Notes: a model not told the origin generated them from the sequence alone. 64,000 bases of DNA from Streptomyces sp. Tu6071 (GCF_000213055.1 NZ_CM001165.1:806001-870000); one strand, 5' to 3'. Shown: positions 1 through 9,546, counted from the stretch's first letter. Numbers and translations: made by a program.

Positions 1-579
1 GCGCAGCGCCGCGAGGTGGTGGGCGAGGCCGCCGATGGTCGGCGCGTAGGAGCGCTCGTTGTCGTTGACGACGAGGACGAGGGGGCGGTCCTTGGCGGCG
101 GCGATGTTGTTGAGCGCCTCCCAGGCCATGCCGCCGGTGAGCGCCCCGTCCCCGGTGACGGCGACGACGTGGGTGTCCTCGCCGCGCAGCTCGCGCGCCT
201 TGGCGAGGCCGTCCGCCCAGCCGAGCACGGTCGAGGCGTGGCTGTTCTCGATGACGTCGTGCGCGGACTCCGCGCGCGAGGGGTAGCCGGAGAGGCCGCC
301 CTTGGAGCGCAGCTTGGAGAAGTCCTGCCGCCCGGTGAGGAGTTTGTGCACGTACGCCTGGTGCCCGGTGTCCCACAGGACGCGGTCGTGCGGCGAGTCG
401 AAGACCCGGTGCAGGGCGATGGTCAGCTCGACGACCCCGAGGTTGGGGCCGAGGTGGCCGCCGGTCCTGGCGACCGCCTGGATCAGGAACTCCCGGATCT
501 CCGCGGCCAGTTCGGGCAGCCGGTCGCTGCCAAGGGCCTTGAGGTCGCGCGGCCCCCGGATGCTTTCGAGCAGTGTCAC
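1..579 (-). CDS. dxs: 1-deoxy-D-xylulose-5-phosphate synthase, N-terminal part (runs off left edge)
   Basis: This is the first 193 codons of DXS. The enzyme condenses pyruvate and glyceraldehyde 3-phosphate to DXP with thiamine diphosphate, the entry step of the MEP isoprenoid pathway, in the cytosol. The GTG start at 579 is followed by [14 protein letters not shown]. The [12 protein letters not shown] segment, the [10 protein letters not shown] motif and the thiamine-diphosphate signature [16 protein letters not shown] are all in the expected order. The upstream GAGAGAGGG is a plausible ribosome-binding site. It lies downstream of hpnH in the same direction, separated by a hairpin, so it probably feeds precursor to hopanoid synthesis. 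About two thirds of the protein (normally around 640 residues) lies outside the window. Confidence 0.95.
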   Translation of the reverse strand, partial: MTLLESIRGPRDLKALGSDRLPELAAEIREFLIQAVARTGGHLGPNLGVVELTIALHRVFDSPHDRVLWDTGHQAYVHKLLTGRQDFSKLRSKGGLSGYPSRAESAHDVIENSHASTVLGWADGLAKARELRGEDTHVVAVTGDGALTGGMAWEALNNIAAAKDRPLVLVVNDNERSYAPTIGGLAHHLAALR

Positions 580-670
580 GTTCGGGCCCTCTCTCTTCGG
601 ACGTCCGGCCCGGTCGGGTCGGCGGGATGCGTGAGCGGGGCCGTGCGGCGCACCGGAGCGGCAGGCACGG

Positions 671-704
671 GGCCCCGGCCTCGCGGGGATGCGAGGCCGG
701 GGCC
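671..704 (-). terminator. Strong hairpin between hpnH and dxs
   Basis: The stem is perfect: 14 bp (671-684 with 691-704) around a 6-nt loop. It lies 39 bases past the hpnH stop and 91 bases before the dxs start. There is no clear T-run, as is common in Streptomyces terminators. It may end or attenuate the hopanoid transcript before dxs. Confidence 0.7.
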
Positions 705-742
705 GCGTGGGGGCCGGTCGGGACGGGCGCGGCCCGTCACGG

Positions 743-1765
743 TCAGGAGCGGTTGCCCGCGATCGTCTCGCGGGCGGCGCGCAGCGAGGCCTGCAGGGAG
801 CCCATGGTGGCCATGACGGCGGTCGGCTCGTAGCCGCAGTGCGCCATGCAGTTGTCGCAGCGCTCGTCCTTGCCGCGCCCGTACTTGTCCCAGTCGGTCT
901 CCTCGATGAGCTGCCGGTACGTGGGCACGTAGCCGTCGCTCATGAGGTAGCAGGGGCGCTGCCAGCCGAAGAGGGAGTAGTTGGGGATCGCCCAGGCGGT
1001 GCAGTCGAAGTCCTGCTTGCCCTCCAGGAAGTCCAGGAAGAGCGGCGAGTGGTTGAGGCGCCACCGCTGCCTGTTGCCGCCCGCGAACGCCTTCTTGAAC
1101 AGCTCGCGGGTCTGGGTCACGCCGAGGAAGTGCTCCTGGTCGGGGGCCTTCTCGTAGGCGTAGGCGGGCGAGATCATCATCTCGTCGACCTGGAGTTCGT
1201 CGTTGAGGAAGTCGAGCACCTCGATGACGGTCTGCGGGGTGTCGGTGTTGAAGAAGGTCGAGTTGGTCGTGACGCGGAAGCCGCGGCGCTTGGCCTCCTT
1301 GATCGCCGCGACGGCCTCGTCGAAGACGCCTTCCTTGGCGACCGACTCGTCGTGCCGCTCCTTGAGGCCGTCGATGTGCACGGCGAAGGCGAAGTACGGC
1401 GAGGGGGTGAACTTCTCGATCTTCTTGCGGAGCAGCATGGCGTTGGTGCAGAGGAAGACGTACTTCCGCTTGGCCACCAACTGCCGCACGATCTCGTCGA
1501 TCTGAGGGTGCATGAGGGGCTCACCACCCGCGATGGAGACCATCGGGGCGCCGGACTCCAGGACAGCGCCGACGGCCTGGGCGACCGGCATGCGCTGCTT
1601 GAGGACTCCCGCAGGGTGCTGGATCTTGCCGCAGCCCTCGCACTTCAGGTTGCACGCGAAGAGCGGTTCGAGCTCGACGATGAGCGGGAACTTCTCCCGC
1701 TTGCGGAGCTTCTGTTCCATCAGATACGTCCCGATCCTGATGGTCTGGCGAAGCGGCATGGCCAT
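743..1765 (-). CDS. hpnH: Adenosyl-hopene transferase HpnH (radical SAM)
   Basis: HpnH joins a 5'-deoxyadenosyl radical to the side chain of hopene (diploptene) to give adenosylhopane, the first step of the extended C35 hopanoid side chain. The 340-residue protein has the radical-SAM cluster motif CNLKCEGC near residue 52, the following [12 protein letters not shown] region, and a cysteine-bearing C-terminal segment ([13 protein letters not shown]). The ATG at 1765 is chosen because AGGAGGTGAGCC precedes it; an upstream in-frame start at 1804 would overlap hpnG and has no such site. It lies 5 bases after the hpnG stop and is the last gene of the operon before a strong hairpin. Confidence 0.95.
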   Translation of the reverse strand: MAMPLRQTIRIGTYLMEQKLRKREKFPLIVELEPLFACNLKCEGCGKIQHPAGVLKQRMPVAQAVGAVLESGAPMVSIAGGEPLMHPQIDEIVRQLVAKRKYVFLCTNAMLLRKKIEKFTPSPYFAFAVHIDGLKERHDESVAKEGVFDEAVAAIKEAKRRGFRVTTNSTFFNTDTPQTVIEVLDFLNDELQVDEMMISPAYAYEKAPDQEHFLGVTQTRELFKKAFAGGNRQRWRLNHSPLFLDFLEGKQDFDCTAWAIPNYSLFGWQRPCYLMSDGYVPTYRQLIEETDWDKYGRGKDERCDNCMAHCGYEPTAVMATMGSLQASLRAARETIAGNRS

Positions 1766-1770
1766 CTGGC

Positions 1771-2445
1771 TCACCTCCTGGGGAGCAGAAAAGTACGGTG
1801 CCATTCAGAGAAAGCAGGCAGGACGGCACGGAGTACGCGGAAGGCAGATATTCCCCCGCTGACCGTGCCGATACGGACGAGTTCGTGTTCCGGTGCGTCC
1901 ACCACCACCCGGACGGCGGCCACCGGACGGGTGGCGGTGGTGGACTGCGCGCGGGCCGTGCGCAGGGTCGCGGCGGACTCCATGTCCACCGCGACGGCGC
2001 CCGTCCCGCGCAGCGTGGCCCGCTCGGGGCCGCGCACCACGTGGTCCGATCCCGCGAGCACCCCGGTGTGGACGGTGCGGCCGGGGATCGCGCGGGCGAG
2101 CGCGGCGGCGAGCGCGGCGGTGGCGGAGCACGAGGTCGAGCCGGCCGCGTCCTCGGTGCGTTCGGCGACCACGAGGTCGCCGGGGTGCATCCCGGGGGCG
2201 AGTCCGGCGCAGAACCCGGTGGCGAGGACGGCGGTCGTGGGGGGTGCGGTCCGCAGCGCGCGCTCGACGGCGCGCTCCGCGGCCCGGGGCCCCATGCCCG
2301 TGCGCAGCACGGACACCGCGCCGCCGGCCTGCCGCAGGGTGCGGCCCCCGCCGCTGCGCAGCGCGAAGTGCTCGATGCCGAGCGCGCAGGCGACGAGCAG
2401 CGGTGCTGATCCGGGATCGGTCCCGGTTCCGGGGGCCTGTGCCAT
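1771..2445 (-). CDS. hpnG: Adenosylhopane nucleosidase/phosphorylase HpnG
   Basis: HpnG releases adenine from adenosylhopane to give the ribosyl- or phosphoribosyl-hopane intermediate of bacteriohopanetetrol. The 224-residue protein belongs to the nucleoside phosphorylase (PNP/MTAN) superfamily: it has the GFCAGLAPGMHPGDLV segment and the ribose/purine-binding motif AVDMESAA near residue 160. The ATG overlaps the shc stop codon (ATGA at 2445), which indicates translational coupling. Function is inferred from the family and from its place between shc and hpnH, where it follows the pathway order. Confidence 0.9.
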   Translation of the reverse strand: MAQAPGTGTDPGSAPLLVACALGIEHFALRSGGGRTLRQAGGAVSVLRTGMGPRAAERAVERALRTAPPTTAVLATGFCAGLAPGMHPGDLVVAERTEDAAGSTSCSATAALAAALARAIPGRTVHTGVLAGSDHVVRGPERATLRGTGAVAVDMESAATLRTARAQSTTATRPVAAVRVVVDAPEHELVRIGTVSGGISAFRVLRAVLPAFSEWHRTFLLPRR

Positions 2446-4424
2446 CAGTTCTCCCCCGGGCCCGTGCCGTTGAGGTAACGGCCGAGCGCCGTCACGGGGA
2501 ACACCTGCCGGTACAGGTGGTAGTTGATGGTGAAGTCCCAGGGGAAGCCGGTCCCGGTGAACCAGGGTTCGTCCCAGGTGCCGTCCTCGGTCTGGGTCTC
2601 GACGAGGTACGCGATCCCGCGGCGCACCTGCTCCGAGTCCCGCTCCCCGGCCGCGAGGAGCGCGAGCAGCGCCCAGGCGGTCTGCGAGGCGGTGGAGTGG
2701 CCGCGGCCGTGCCAGGCGGTGTCCTGGTACGAGCGCAGGTCCTCGCCCCAGCCGCCGTCCTCGTTCTGCACCTGGCCGAGCCAGGAGACGGAGCGGCGGA
2801 TCGCCGGGTGCGCGGCGGGGATGCCCGCCGCGACGAGCGCGGGGACGACGGCCCCCGTCCCGTACACGTAGTTGACGCCCCAGCGGCCGAACCAGGAGCC
2901 GTTCGCCTCCTGGTTCTCCAGCAGCCACTCGATGCCGCGCCGGGTGCGCGGGTGGTGGGCGAGGCCCTCCTCGGCGAGCATCTCGACGACGTGCGCGGTG
3001 ACGTCCGCCGAGGGCGGGTCGATGACCTCGCCGAAGTCGCTGAACGGCAGCCGGTTGGGGAACGGGCTGGTGTTGTCGGCGTCGAAGGCGCCCCAGGCCC
3101 CGTTCTTCGACTGCATCCCCGCGTTCCAGTCGACGGCGCGGCGCACGGCCTTGTCGACCCGCGTCGCGTCGGGGTGGGCGACGCGGCGCAGCGCGAGGAC
3201 CACCTCGGCGGTGTCGTCGATGTCGGGGTAGTTGTCGTTGTGGAACTCGAAGGCCCAGCCGCCCGGCGGCAGGTCGGGGCGGCGCACGACCCAGTCGCCC
3301 GGACGCACGATCTGCTCGGCGAGCATCCAGTCGGCGGCCCTGATCATCTGCGGGTGGTCGGCCGGGACGCCCGCGTCGGCGAGCGCGACGGTGGCCAGGC
3401 AGGTGTCCCAGACCGGGGACTGGCACGCCTCGATCATGCGGGCGCCGTCCTCGCGCCACACCGCGAAGCGGTCGAGCGATTCGAGCCCGGCGCGCAGCAC
3501 GGGGTGGTCGAGGTCGTAGCCCAGCAGGTGCAGGGCGATGATCGAGTACACGGCGGGGGGCTGGATGCCGCCCCAGCAGCCGTCGTTCTCCTGGCGCTCG
3601 ACGATCCAGGTGGCGGCGGCGCGCATCGCGGCCTCGCGCACGCGGCGCGGGGCGACCTTGCGGTAGCCGTGGAGCATCTTGTCGAGCTTGTGGAAGACGT
3701 TGTCCCAGCTGGCGACCGGCGGAGCGGGCTGGGCCGGGTTGGGGTCGGCCGGGTCGGTGTGCAGCTCTTCGAGCGCGAAGGGCGCGGGCCGCACCGGACG
3801 CTGGGCGCACACGACGGTGAGCGGCACGATCGTCTGGCGGGCCCAGCAGCCGAAGTCGTAGATGTTGAGCGGCGCCCACTTGGGGAAGAACATCAGCTCC
3901 GGAGGCATCTCCGGCAGGTCCTCCCACTTCCACCAGCCGAAGAGGGCGAGCCAGATCCGCGTGAAGACCCGTGCGCGGGCGACCCCGCCCCGGGCGCGGA
4001 CGAAGGCGGCCGCCTTGCGCATGTGCGGCGCTTCGGGGCTGTCCCCGGCGAGGCGCAGCGCGACGTACCCCTCGATGGTGGCCGACAGGTCCCCGGGCCC
4101 GCCGTAGAAGGTGTTCCAGGTGCCGTCCTCCTGCTGCTCCCCACGGATGAAGAGCGCGGCGGCCTGGGTGGTGGCCTCGTCCCTGATGCCGAGGAACTGC
4201 CGCAGCAGGAGGTCCTCGGCGTCCATGGTGACGTTGGTGGCGAGATCGCCCTTCCACCAGCCCTCGTCACTCTGCCGGTCGAGGAGGAAGTCCACGGCTC
4301 GCCGGGTGGCGCGGGCGGTGGCCTCGTGGGCTTCACTCGCCTCGGGGCTGAGGTGCAAAGGAGCACTGGCCGTGGTAGCCGGGGGCGTCGCCGCCCCGGT
4401 GCTTCCATCGGTCGTCGCTGTCAT
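2445..4424 (-). CDS. shc: Squalene-hopene cyclase
   Basis: This membrane-associated class II triterpene cyclase converts squalene to hopene and hopanol. The 659-residue length matches bacterial SHCs. The catalytic acid motif DIDD is at about residues 401-404, and several QW-type repeats are visible (for example QEDGTWN near 98, QENDGCWGG near 278, QNEDGGWGED near 545). The N-terminus carries about 25 low-complexity Thr/Ala residues. The ATG at 4424 has GAAGGGGAAGCC upstream. A 156-base gap separates it from the polyprenyl synthase gene, and it is coupled to hpnG by a 4-bp overlap. Confidence 0.97.
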   Translation of the reverse strand: MTATTDGSTGAATPPATTASAPLHLSPEASEAHEATARATRRAVDFLLDRQSDEGWWKGDLATNVTMDAEDLLLRQFLGIRDEATTQAAALFIRGEQQEDGTWNTFYGGPGDLSATIEGYVALRLAGDSPEAPHMRKAAAFVRARGGVARARVFTRIWLALFGWWKWEDLPEMPPELMFFPKWAPLNIYDFGCWARQTIVPLTVVCAQRPVRPAPFALEELHTDPADPNPAQPAPPVASWDNVFHKLDKMLHGYRKVAPRRVREAAMRAAATWIVERQENDGCWGGIQPPAVYSIIALHLLGYDLDHPVLRAGLESLDRFAVWREDGARMIEACQSPVWDTCLATVALADAGVPADHPQMIRAADWMLAEQIVRPGDWVVRRPDLPPGGWAFEFHNDNYPDIDDTAEVVLALRRVAHPDATRVDKAVRRAVDWNAGMQSKNGAWGAFDADNTSPFPNRLPFSDFGEVIDPPSADVTAHVVEMLAEEGLAHHPRTRRGIEWLLENQEANGSWFGRWGVNYVYGTGAVVPALVAAGIPAAHPAIRRSVSWLGQVQNEDGGWGEDLRSYQDTAWHGRGHSTASQTAWALLALLAAGERDSEQVRRGIAYLVETQTEDGTWDEPWFTGTGFPWDFTINYHLYRQVFPVTALGRYLNGTGPGEN

Positions 4425-4580
4425 GGCTTCCCCTTCGTGCAGTCTCGATCATCTGCTGTGGGTCCGCCGTCGGCCGGAGCCGCGGCCCGCCCGGCGTCCG
4501 CCGGCAGGGGGCGGGGACGTCGGGCGGACCGCACCGGTCGGCGACTGCGCGTCATCGCTGGCATGTCCGTCTGATGGTGA

Positions 4581-5741
4581 TCATCTCTTTCGTACGACGA
4601 CGAAGTCCGCGAGCGCCACGAAGGACGCCCGCACGTGAGGGGGCATCGGGACGCTGTCGAGGGCCCCGATGGCGATGTCGAACTGCCGGCGCGCCTCCTG
4701 CGAGGTCCACTCGCGGCCCCCGGCCTCCTCGATGAGGGCGGCGCGGGCGGCGAACTCCTCCTCGGAGAACTCCTCCTGCGGCACGGAGTCGGGCCCGGTG
4801 GCGGCGGCGTCGGCGGCGAGGAGCTGGGCGAGCTTGTCGGAGGCCGGGCCGCCCGCGGCGAGCGCGGCGACGACGGGCAGCGACTTCTTGCGCTGGCGCA
4901 GGTCGCTCCAGGTCTGCTTGCCGGTGGACTCGGGGTCGCCCCAGATGCCGAGGAGGTCGTCCACGGCCTGGAAGGCGAGCCCGAGGTGGTAGCCGTAGCG
5001 CTCCAGCGTGTCGGCGGTGGCCTCGTCGGCACCGCCGAGCACGGCGCCGATGGAGGCGGCGCAGGCGAGCAGGGCGCCGGTCTTGTTGCCCTCCATCTCC
5101 AGGCACTCCTCGACCGTGACCCGGTCGCGGTGCTCGTAGGAGATGTCCTGGGCCTGACCGTCGATCAGGGCGCGCGTGGCGCGCGTGAGACGGCGCGTCG
5201 CGCGGCCGGCCTCGGGGGTGCCGAGTTCGAGGAGGATCTCGTTGGCGAGGGCGAAGAGCGCGTCGCCGACGAGGATGGCCTGCGCGGGTCCGTGCACCTT
5301 CCACACGGTGTCGCGGTGGCGGCGCTGCTCGTCGCCGTCCATGAGGTCGTCGTGCAGCAGGGAGAAGTTGTGCACGAGCTCCACGGCGACGGCGCCGGGC
5401 ACGCCGGTCCCGGCGCTCGCCCCGGTGACCTCGGCGGAGATGAGCGCGAGGGCGGGGCGCACGGCCTTGCCCCCGTCGCCCGAGACGGGCCTGCCCTCCG
5501 CGTCGGTCCAGCCGAAGTGGTAGGCGGACACCGAGTCCATGGGCGGCGCGAGCCGGTCCACGGCGGACCGCAGCACCGGCGTGACGAGGGCACGGCTGCG
5601 CTCGACGAGCGCGGTCACGTCCGGGGCGTCGGCGGCGGCTTCGGCCGAGGGCACAGTCGGCACGTTCTTCTCTCCTCTGTTCGCGGTGCTGGTCTTGGGG
5701 GTGCCGAGCGGCACCCGGTCGGCGGGGGCCTCGGTGCTCAT
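4581..5741 (-). CDS. Polyprenyl (farnesyl-type) diphosphate synthase
   Basis: This trans-prenyltransferase builds farnesyl diphosphate or a longer polyprenyl diphosphate from IPP and allylic primers. The first aspartate-rich motif is DDLMD (in HNFSLLHDDLMDGDEQ) and the second is the shorter DDLLG. A GNKTGAL segment and a basic C-terminus (VVVRKR) are present. It probably supplies farnesyl diphosphate to HpnD/HpnC. Two starts are possible: ATG at 5741, with AGGAGG upstream and a 4-bp overlap with hpnE, or GTG at 5663, with AGAGGAGAG upstream, which would remove 26 low-conservation residues. The longer form is given. Chain length cannot be read from sequence alone. Confidence 0.93.
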   Translation of the reverse strand: MSTEAPADRVPLGTPKTSTANRGEKNVPTVPSAEAAADAPDVTALVERSRALVTPVLRSAVDRLAPPMDSVSAYHFGWTDAEGRPVSGDGGKAVRPALALISAEVTGASAGTGVPGAVAVELVHNFSLLHDDLMDGDEQRRHRDTVWKVHGPAQAILVGDALFALANEILLELGTPEAGRATRRLTRATRALIDGQAQDISYEHRDRVTVEECLEMEGNKTGALLACAASIGAVLGGADEATADTLERYGYHLGLAFQAVDDLLGIWGDPESTGKQTWSDLRQRKKSLPVVAALAAGGPASDKLAQLLAADAAATGPDSVPQEEFSEEEFAARAALIEEAGGREWTSQEARRQFDIAIGALDSVPMPPHVRASFVALADFVVVRKR

Positions 5742-7144
5742 GCCGCCTCCTGGAAGTGGAAGAGGTGCGCGCCGGTGCGGCCGAGGCTCGCGAGCGCCGC
5801 GCGGGCCGCGTCGCTGCCGCTGCGCACGGCGCCCTCCATCGTGGCGGGCCAGCCGGTGTCGGTCCACGCCCCGGCGAGGTAGAGCCCGGGGGCACGGGTG
5901 GTGTTGCCGGGCCGCAGCCGTCTGCCGCCGGGGGCCGGGTCGAAGGTCGCCGTGCGTTCCCTGGTGACGAAGAAATCGCGGATTCCGGCGCCGCGCGCGG
6001 CGGGCAGGAGCCGTTCCAGTTCGGGGAGGTACCGCTCGCGCAAGGTGCTCACGGGCGCGTCGATCTCCTCGCCGACGGCCGACTGCGAGACCGCGAGGTA
6101 CTGGCCGGGCCCGGTGAGCCCGGAGGGCGCGGTGCGGTCGAAGACCCACTGCACCGGGCTGCCGAGCGCGGCGAAGAAGGGCCTGCGCAGCACCTTGCGG
6201 TCGTAGACGACGTGGACGTTGAGGATGGGCGAGGTGCCGAGCGCGGTGAGGTGCTCGGGGTGGTCGAGGGCCCCGTCGGGCAGCAGTTGGTGGGCCTCCT
6301 GCTGGGCCACGGCGAGCACGACGGTGTCCGCGTCGAGCATGCCGTCCTCGGTGCGCACCCGCCAGCCGCCCCCCTCGGCGCGCTCGACGGCGCCGACCCT
6401 GGCGCGGAGCCGGGTGGTGACGCCCGCTTTGTCGAGGGCGCGGCGGGCGAGGGTGTCGTGGAGTTCGCCGAGCGGGACGCGGGCCCAGCCGATGTCGGCG
6501 GCCCCCGGCTCAGTGAGCAGCCCGGTCCTGAAGACCTTGGCGGCGAGGGCGAGTGAGGAGTCGTCGGCGCGGGCGTTGAGCGTGGCGACGCCGACGAGGT
6601 CCCACAGGGCCGCGATGGTGCGGGGGCTCTGCCCGTGCGCGCGCAGCCAGCTCCCGAAGTCGCGCCGGTCGAGCGCCGGGTCGGCGGGGTCGAGGCGGCG
6701 CAGCGCGAGCGCGGCGCGTGCCACGGACGCGCGTTCCCGCGGGCTCAGGTGGGGGTACGTGGCGAGGCCGCCCGCGAGGTGCAGGGGTACCGGGGCCTGG
6801 GTGCGCCGCAGTCGGCCCAGGCGCCAGGTGTCGGCGTCGAGCACGGGGACGTCGAGCCGGTCCTGCACGGGGGCGAGGTGGGCGGCGTCGATGCGGTGCA
6901 GGAACTGCTGGTAGGCGGTGCAGCAGCGCAGGTAGACGTGCTGGCCGTTGTCGATGGTGAGGTCGCCGCGCCGGAAGGAGAAGGCGAGTCCGCCGAGGCG
7001 GGGCCTGCCCTCCAGAAGGCTGACGCGGACGCCGGCGTCGGCGAGGCCGAGCGCGGCGGTCACTCCGGCGAGTCCGCCGCCGATGACGACGGCGTGTCCC
7101 GCGCCGCCGGTGGGGGTGGTGGCTGAATCGGCCTGTTCGGTCAT
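5738..7144 (-). CDS. hpnE: Hydroxysqualene dehydroxylase HpnE (FAD-dependent)
   Basis: HpnE reduces hydroxysqualene to squalene, the last step of the HpnCDE squalene route. The 468-residue protein begins with a dinucleotide-binding fold, GGGLAGVTAALGLADAG, followed by the acidic end of the second strand (SLLEGRPRLGG), as in phytoene-desaturase/amine-oxidase-like flavoproteins. A C-terminal segment, GLYLAGAWTDTGWPATMEGA, closes the FAD site. The ATG at 7144 has GGGAGGACGC upstream. The stop overlaps the polyprenyl synthase ATG. A 127-base non-coding gap separates it from hpnD. Confidence 0.95.
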   Translation of the reverse strand: MTEQADSATTPTGGAGHAVVIGGGLAGVTAALGLADAGVRVSLLEGRPRLGGLAFSFRRGDLTIDNGQHVYLRCCTAYQQFLHRIDAAHLAPVQDRLDVPVLDADTWRLGRLRRTQAPVPLHLAGGLATYPHLSPRERASVARAALALRRLDPADPALDRRDFGSWLRAHGQSPRTIAALWDLVGVATLNARADDSSLALAAKVFRTGLLTEPGAADIGWARVPLGELHDTLARRALDKAGVTTRLRARVGAVERAEGGGWRVRTEDGMLDADTVVLAVAQQEAHQLLPDGALDHPEHLTALGTSPILNVHVVYDRKVLRRPFFAALGSPVQWVFDRTAPSGLTGPGQYLAVSQSAVGEEIDAPVSTLRERYLPELERLLPAARGAGIRDFFVTRERTATFDPAPGGRRLRPGNTTRAPGLYLAGAWTDTGWPATMEGAVRSGSDAARAALASLGRTGAHLFHFQEAA

Positions 7145-7271
7145 GCGTCCTCCCTGCCTGCCCCCGGGGTGGTGGCGTGCGCAGTGAGGGACGCGGACCT
7201 CAGCCCGGAGGTTGCCCGGTCGTGACCGGGTACGGGTGCCTTCGCGCGGCCCTGCCGCGGGGCCTCTCGTG

Positions 7272-8222
7272 TCACGGTTGTCCCCCGGCTCTCTGACGGG
7301 CCGCCGCCTTGGCGTCGACACCGGCGAGGCCGCGCACGGCGACGTACGCCTTCTCGCGCGCCGGGAGCGAGACCCGGCCGCGCAGCACGGCGTCGGGGTC
7401 CTGCTCGATGCGGTCCAGGAGGCGGTGGTAGATCCCGGCCATGGCCGAGACGCAGGCACCGCCGCGCCGGTCGAGCATGGGAAGGAGCTGGTAGCCCTCG
7501 TCGAAGAGCGCGCGGGCGCGGCGCACCTCGAAGTGGACGAGACCCGGGAAGTCCGCGCCCTCGGGCAGCGTCGCCGAGCCGAAGCCCGCGGAGCAACCGA
7601 ATTTGTCGAGGTCCTCGGCGGGCAGGTAGGTGCGGCCGTTCGCGGCGTCCTCGCGCACGTCGCGCAGGATGTTGGTGAGCTGGAGCGCGAGACCGAGCGT
7701 GTTGGCGTACTCGGGGGCGCGCACGCGGTCGCGCGCGCCGGGCCGTACGCCGAAGATGCCGAGCGAGAGCCGGCCGATCGCCCCGGCGACGCAGCGGCAG
7801 TAGTCGGCGAGTTCGTCCCAGGTGCGGTAGGCGCGGCCCTGTACGTCCATCAGGACGCCGTCGATCAGCTCGTCCAGGGCGCCGAGCGGGACCGGGAAGC
7901 GCCGCGCGGTGTCCGCGAGGGCGACGGCGACCGGGTCGGTGTCGTCCTCGGCGACGTCCTTGGTCCGTACGCGCTCCAGGAGCGCGCGGCACTCGTTGAG
8001 CCGGCGCGTCTTCTCCTCCGGCGCCAGCGTGCCGTCGCCGATGTCGTCGACGCGGCGTGAGAAGGCGTAGACGGCCGACATGGCGCGGCGCTTGTCGCCG
8101 GGCAGCAGGCGGATGCCGTAGGCGAAGTTCTTCGCCTCGGCGCCCGTGACGGTCTCGCAGTAGCCGTAGGCGGCGCTCACCGCCGCGGGCAGTACGTCCT
8201 GCTCCTTCATCGTCGGACTCAC
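7272..8222 (-). CDS. hpnD: Presqualene diphosphate synthase HpnD
   Basis: HpnD couples two farnesyl diphosphates into presqualene diphosphate. The 316-residue protein is a squalene/phytoene synthase family member. It carries both metal-binding Asp motifs, RRVDDIGDG near residue 57 and LTNILRDVREDAANGR near residue 183. The GTG at 8222 is chosen because it overlaps the hpnC stop (GTGA) and has GAGGAGAGGG just upstream. An internal ATG four codons later (8210) is possible. Pathway order hpnC-hpnD-hpnE is conserved in hopanoid producers. Confidence 0.94.
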   Translation of the reverse strand: MSPTMKEQDVLPAAVSAAYGYCETVTGAEAKNFAYGIRLLPGDKRRAMSAVYAFSRRVDDIGDGTLAPEEKTRRLNECRALLERVRTKDVAEDDTDPVAVALADTARRFPVPLGALDELIDGVLMDVQGRAYRTWDELADYCRCVAGAIGRLSLGIFGVRPGARDRVRAPEYANTLGLALQLTNILRDVREDAANGRTYLPAEDLDKFGCSAGFGSATLPEGADFPGLVHFEVRRARALFDEGYQLLPMLDRRGGACVSAMAGIYHRLLDRIEQDPDAVLRGRVSLPAREKAYVAVRGLAGVDAKAAARQRAGGQP

Positions 8223-9148
8223 CCCTCTCCTCGCAGTACTGCTCCCATCTCGCGCAGCAGCCGGGCCTTGGTGGGCTTCGGCGTGGTGGCGAGTACGTCG
8301 TTGCCCGCGTCGGCGATCGCGGCCAGGGCCGCGCGGCCTCCGGCGACGAAACCGGCGAGCAGGAGCCGGAGGCGTCCGCGCACGCTCGCGACGAGGGGCA
8401 GTCCCTCGTCGAGCAGGGCGCGGGCGCGGTCGGCCTCGAAGGCGATGAGGGCGCGGACCGGGGCGCTCGCGCGCGGGGCCGCGAGGTCCGCCTCGGTGAC
8501 GTGAAAGCGCGTCATGTCCTCGGCGGGCAGGTAGACACGGTCGCGCCGCAGGTCCTCGGCGACGTCCTGGAGGTGCTCGACGAGCTGGAGCCCGGTGCAG
8601 ACGGCGTCCGAGCGGCGCACTCGCTCGTCGCTCTCGGTCCCGGTGAGGCCGAGGACGAGGCGGCCCACCGGGTTCGCGGACAGCTCGCAGTAGGCGGCCA
8701 GTTCGTCCCAGGTGGCGTAGCGGGCGACCTTCTGATCCTGCCGGTTGGCGCCGATGAGCGCCTCGAAGGGCTCGGGGACGAGGCCGCGGCGGCGCACGGT
8801 GGGCCGCAGGGCGCGCAGCAGGGGGTGGTGGGGGGTCCCGGTGGAGCGGAAGACGCGGGCGAGGTCGGTTTCGAGCGCGTCGAGGAGGACGAGGCGGTCG
8901 CCCGCCTGGTCCTCGGGCACGTCGAGGTAGCGGGCGTCGGCGCCGCCGGGGGCCAGGTCGCCGTCGCCGATGTCGTCGACGAGCCGGGCGAATCCGTAGA
9001 CGGCCATGAGGTCGGCGCGCCAGGATCCGGGCACGAAGAAGGGCGCCACCGGGAAGTTCTCCGCTCCGGCCTTGCCGAGCGTGGCGTTCTCCGTCGCGGT
9101 GGCGTGCGCCGTCCCGGCGCCGGGCGCCGCGGGGCGGGGGGCGCTCAT
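8219..9148 (-). CDS. hpnC: Hydroxysqualene synthase HpnC
   Basis: HpnC converts presqualene diphosphate to hydroxysqualene. The 309-residue protein is a second squalene/phytoene synthase paralogue with the first Asp motif ARLVDDIGDGD near residue 56 and the second VEHLQDVAEDLRRDRVYLP near residue 185. It is the first gene of the hopanoid operon; the 360 bases upstream hold no gene and must contain the promoter. It overlaps hpnD by 4 bp. Assignment as HpnC rather than HpnD rests on operon position and on its closer fit to the first-gene paralogue. Confidence 0.92.
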   Translation of the reverse strand: MSAPRPAAPGAGTAHATATENATLGKAGAENFPVAPFFVPGSWRADLMAVYGFARLVDDIGDGDLAPGGADARYLDVPEDQAGDRLVLLDALETDLARVFRSTGTPHHPLLRALRPTVRRRGLVPEPFEALIGANRQDQKVARYATWDELAAYCELSANPVGRLVLGLTGTESDERVRRSDAVCTGLQLVEHLQDVAEDLRRDRVYLPAEDMTRFHVTEADLAAPRASAPVRALIAFEADRARALLDEGLPLVASVRGRLRLLLAGFVAGGRAALAAIADAGNDVLATTPKPTKARLLREMGAVLRGEG

Positions 9149-9510
9149 CGGCGACCGCCCGTCGCGGGGACGGCGGGTACAGCGTGGAGGCGGAGGTCGT
9201 CCGTAGCCAATGCCGTCACATCTCCCGTTCTACACTGCGCACACAAAACTCACTATTTCGGACACGCCGCCCGGCCGCCGCCCAGGCGTTTCGGTGCAGC
9301 ATGTTCCCCTGTGCGGTATCGCACCACTCGTCGCGATTCGGCACCGGCACAGCTTACGTTGTACAACTCAACCGCTCACGGCGGGGTGTTCGGCACGTCA
9401 CAAGAACACACCGATTGCCGTCAACCTTCCCGACCTGCGACTTAGTTGACTGATCTTTGACCCGCTCGGCCGCGCGCGGGGAATAAACGGCGCCCGCCGC
9501 CGTGACACGA
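9149..9510. promoter_or_regulatory. Promoter region of the hopanoid operon, no gene
   Basis: This 362-base stretch is AT-richer than its surroundings and has no believable gene. It contains a perfect 10-bp palindrome GTTGTACAAC at 9358-9367, with a minus-strand TAAGCT (-10-like) immediately beyond it. No confident -35 was found. The palindrome is a candidate operator for hpnC expression. Confidence 0.45.
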
Positions 9511-9546
9511 CGGAACCCCCGCCGGATTTGTCCGGCAGGGGTTCCG
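9511..9546 (-). terminator. Terminator of the ABC-exporter operon
   Basis: A long hairpin has a 15-bp stem with one C/A mismatch (9511-9526 with 9531-9546) and a TTTG loop. It lies 60 bases beyond the stop of the ABC ATPase gene and before the hopanoid promoter region. Confidence 0.85.
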
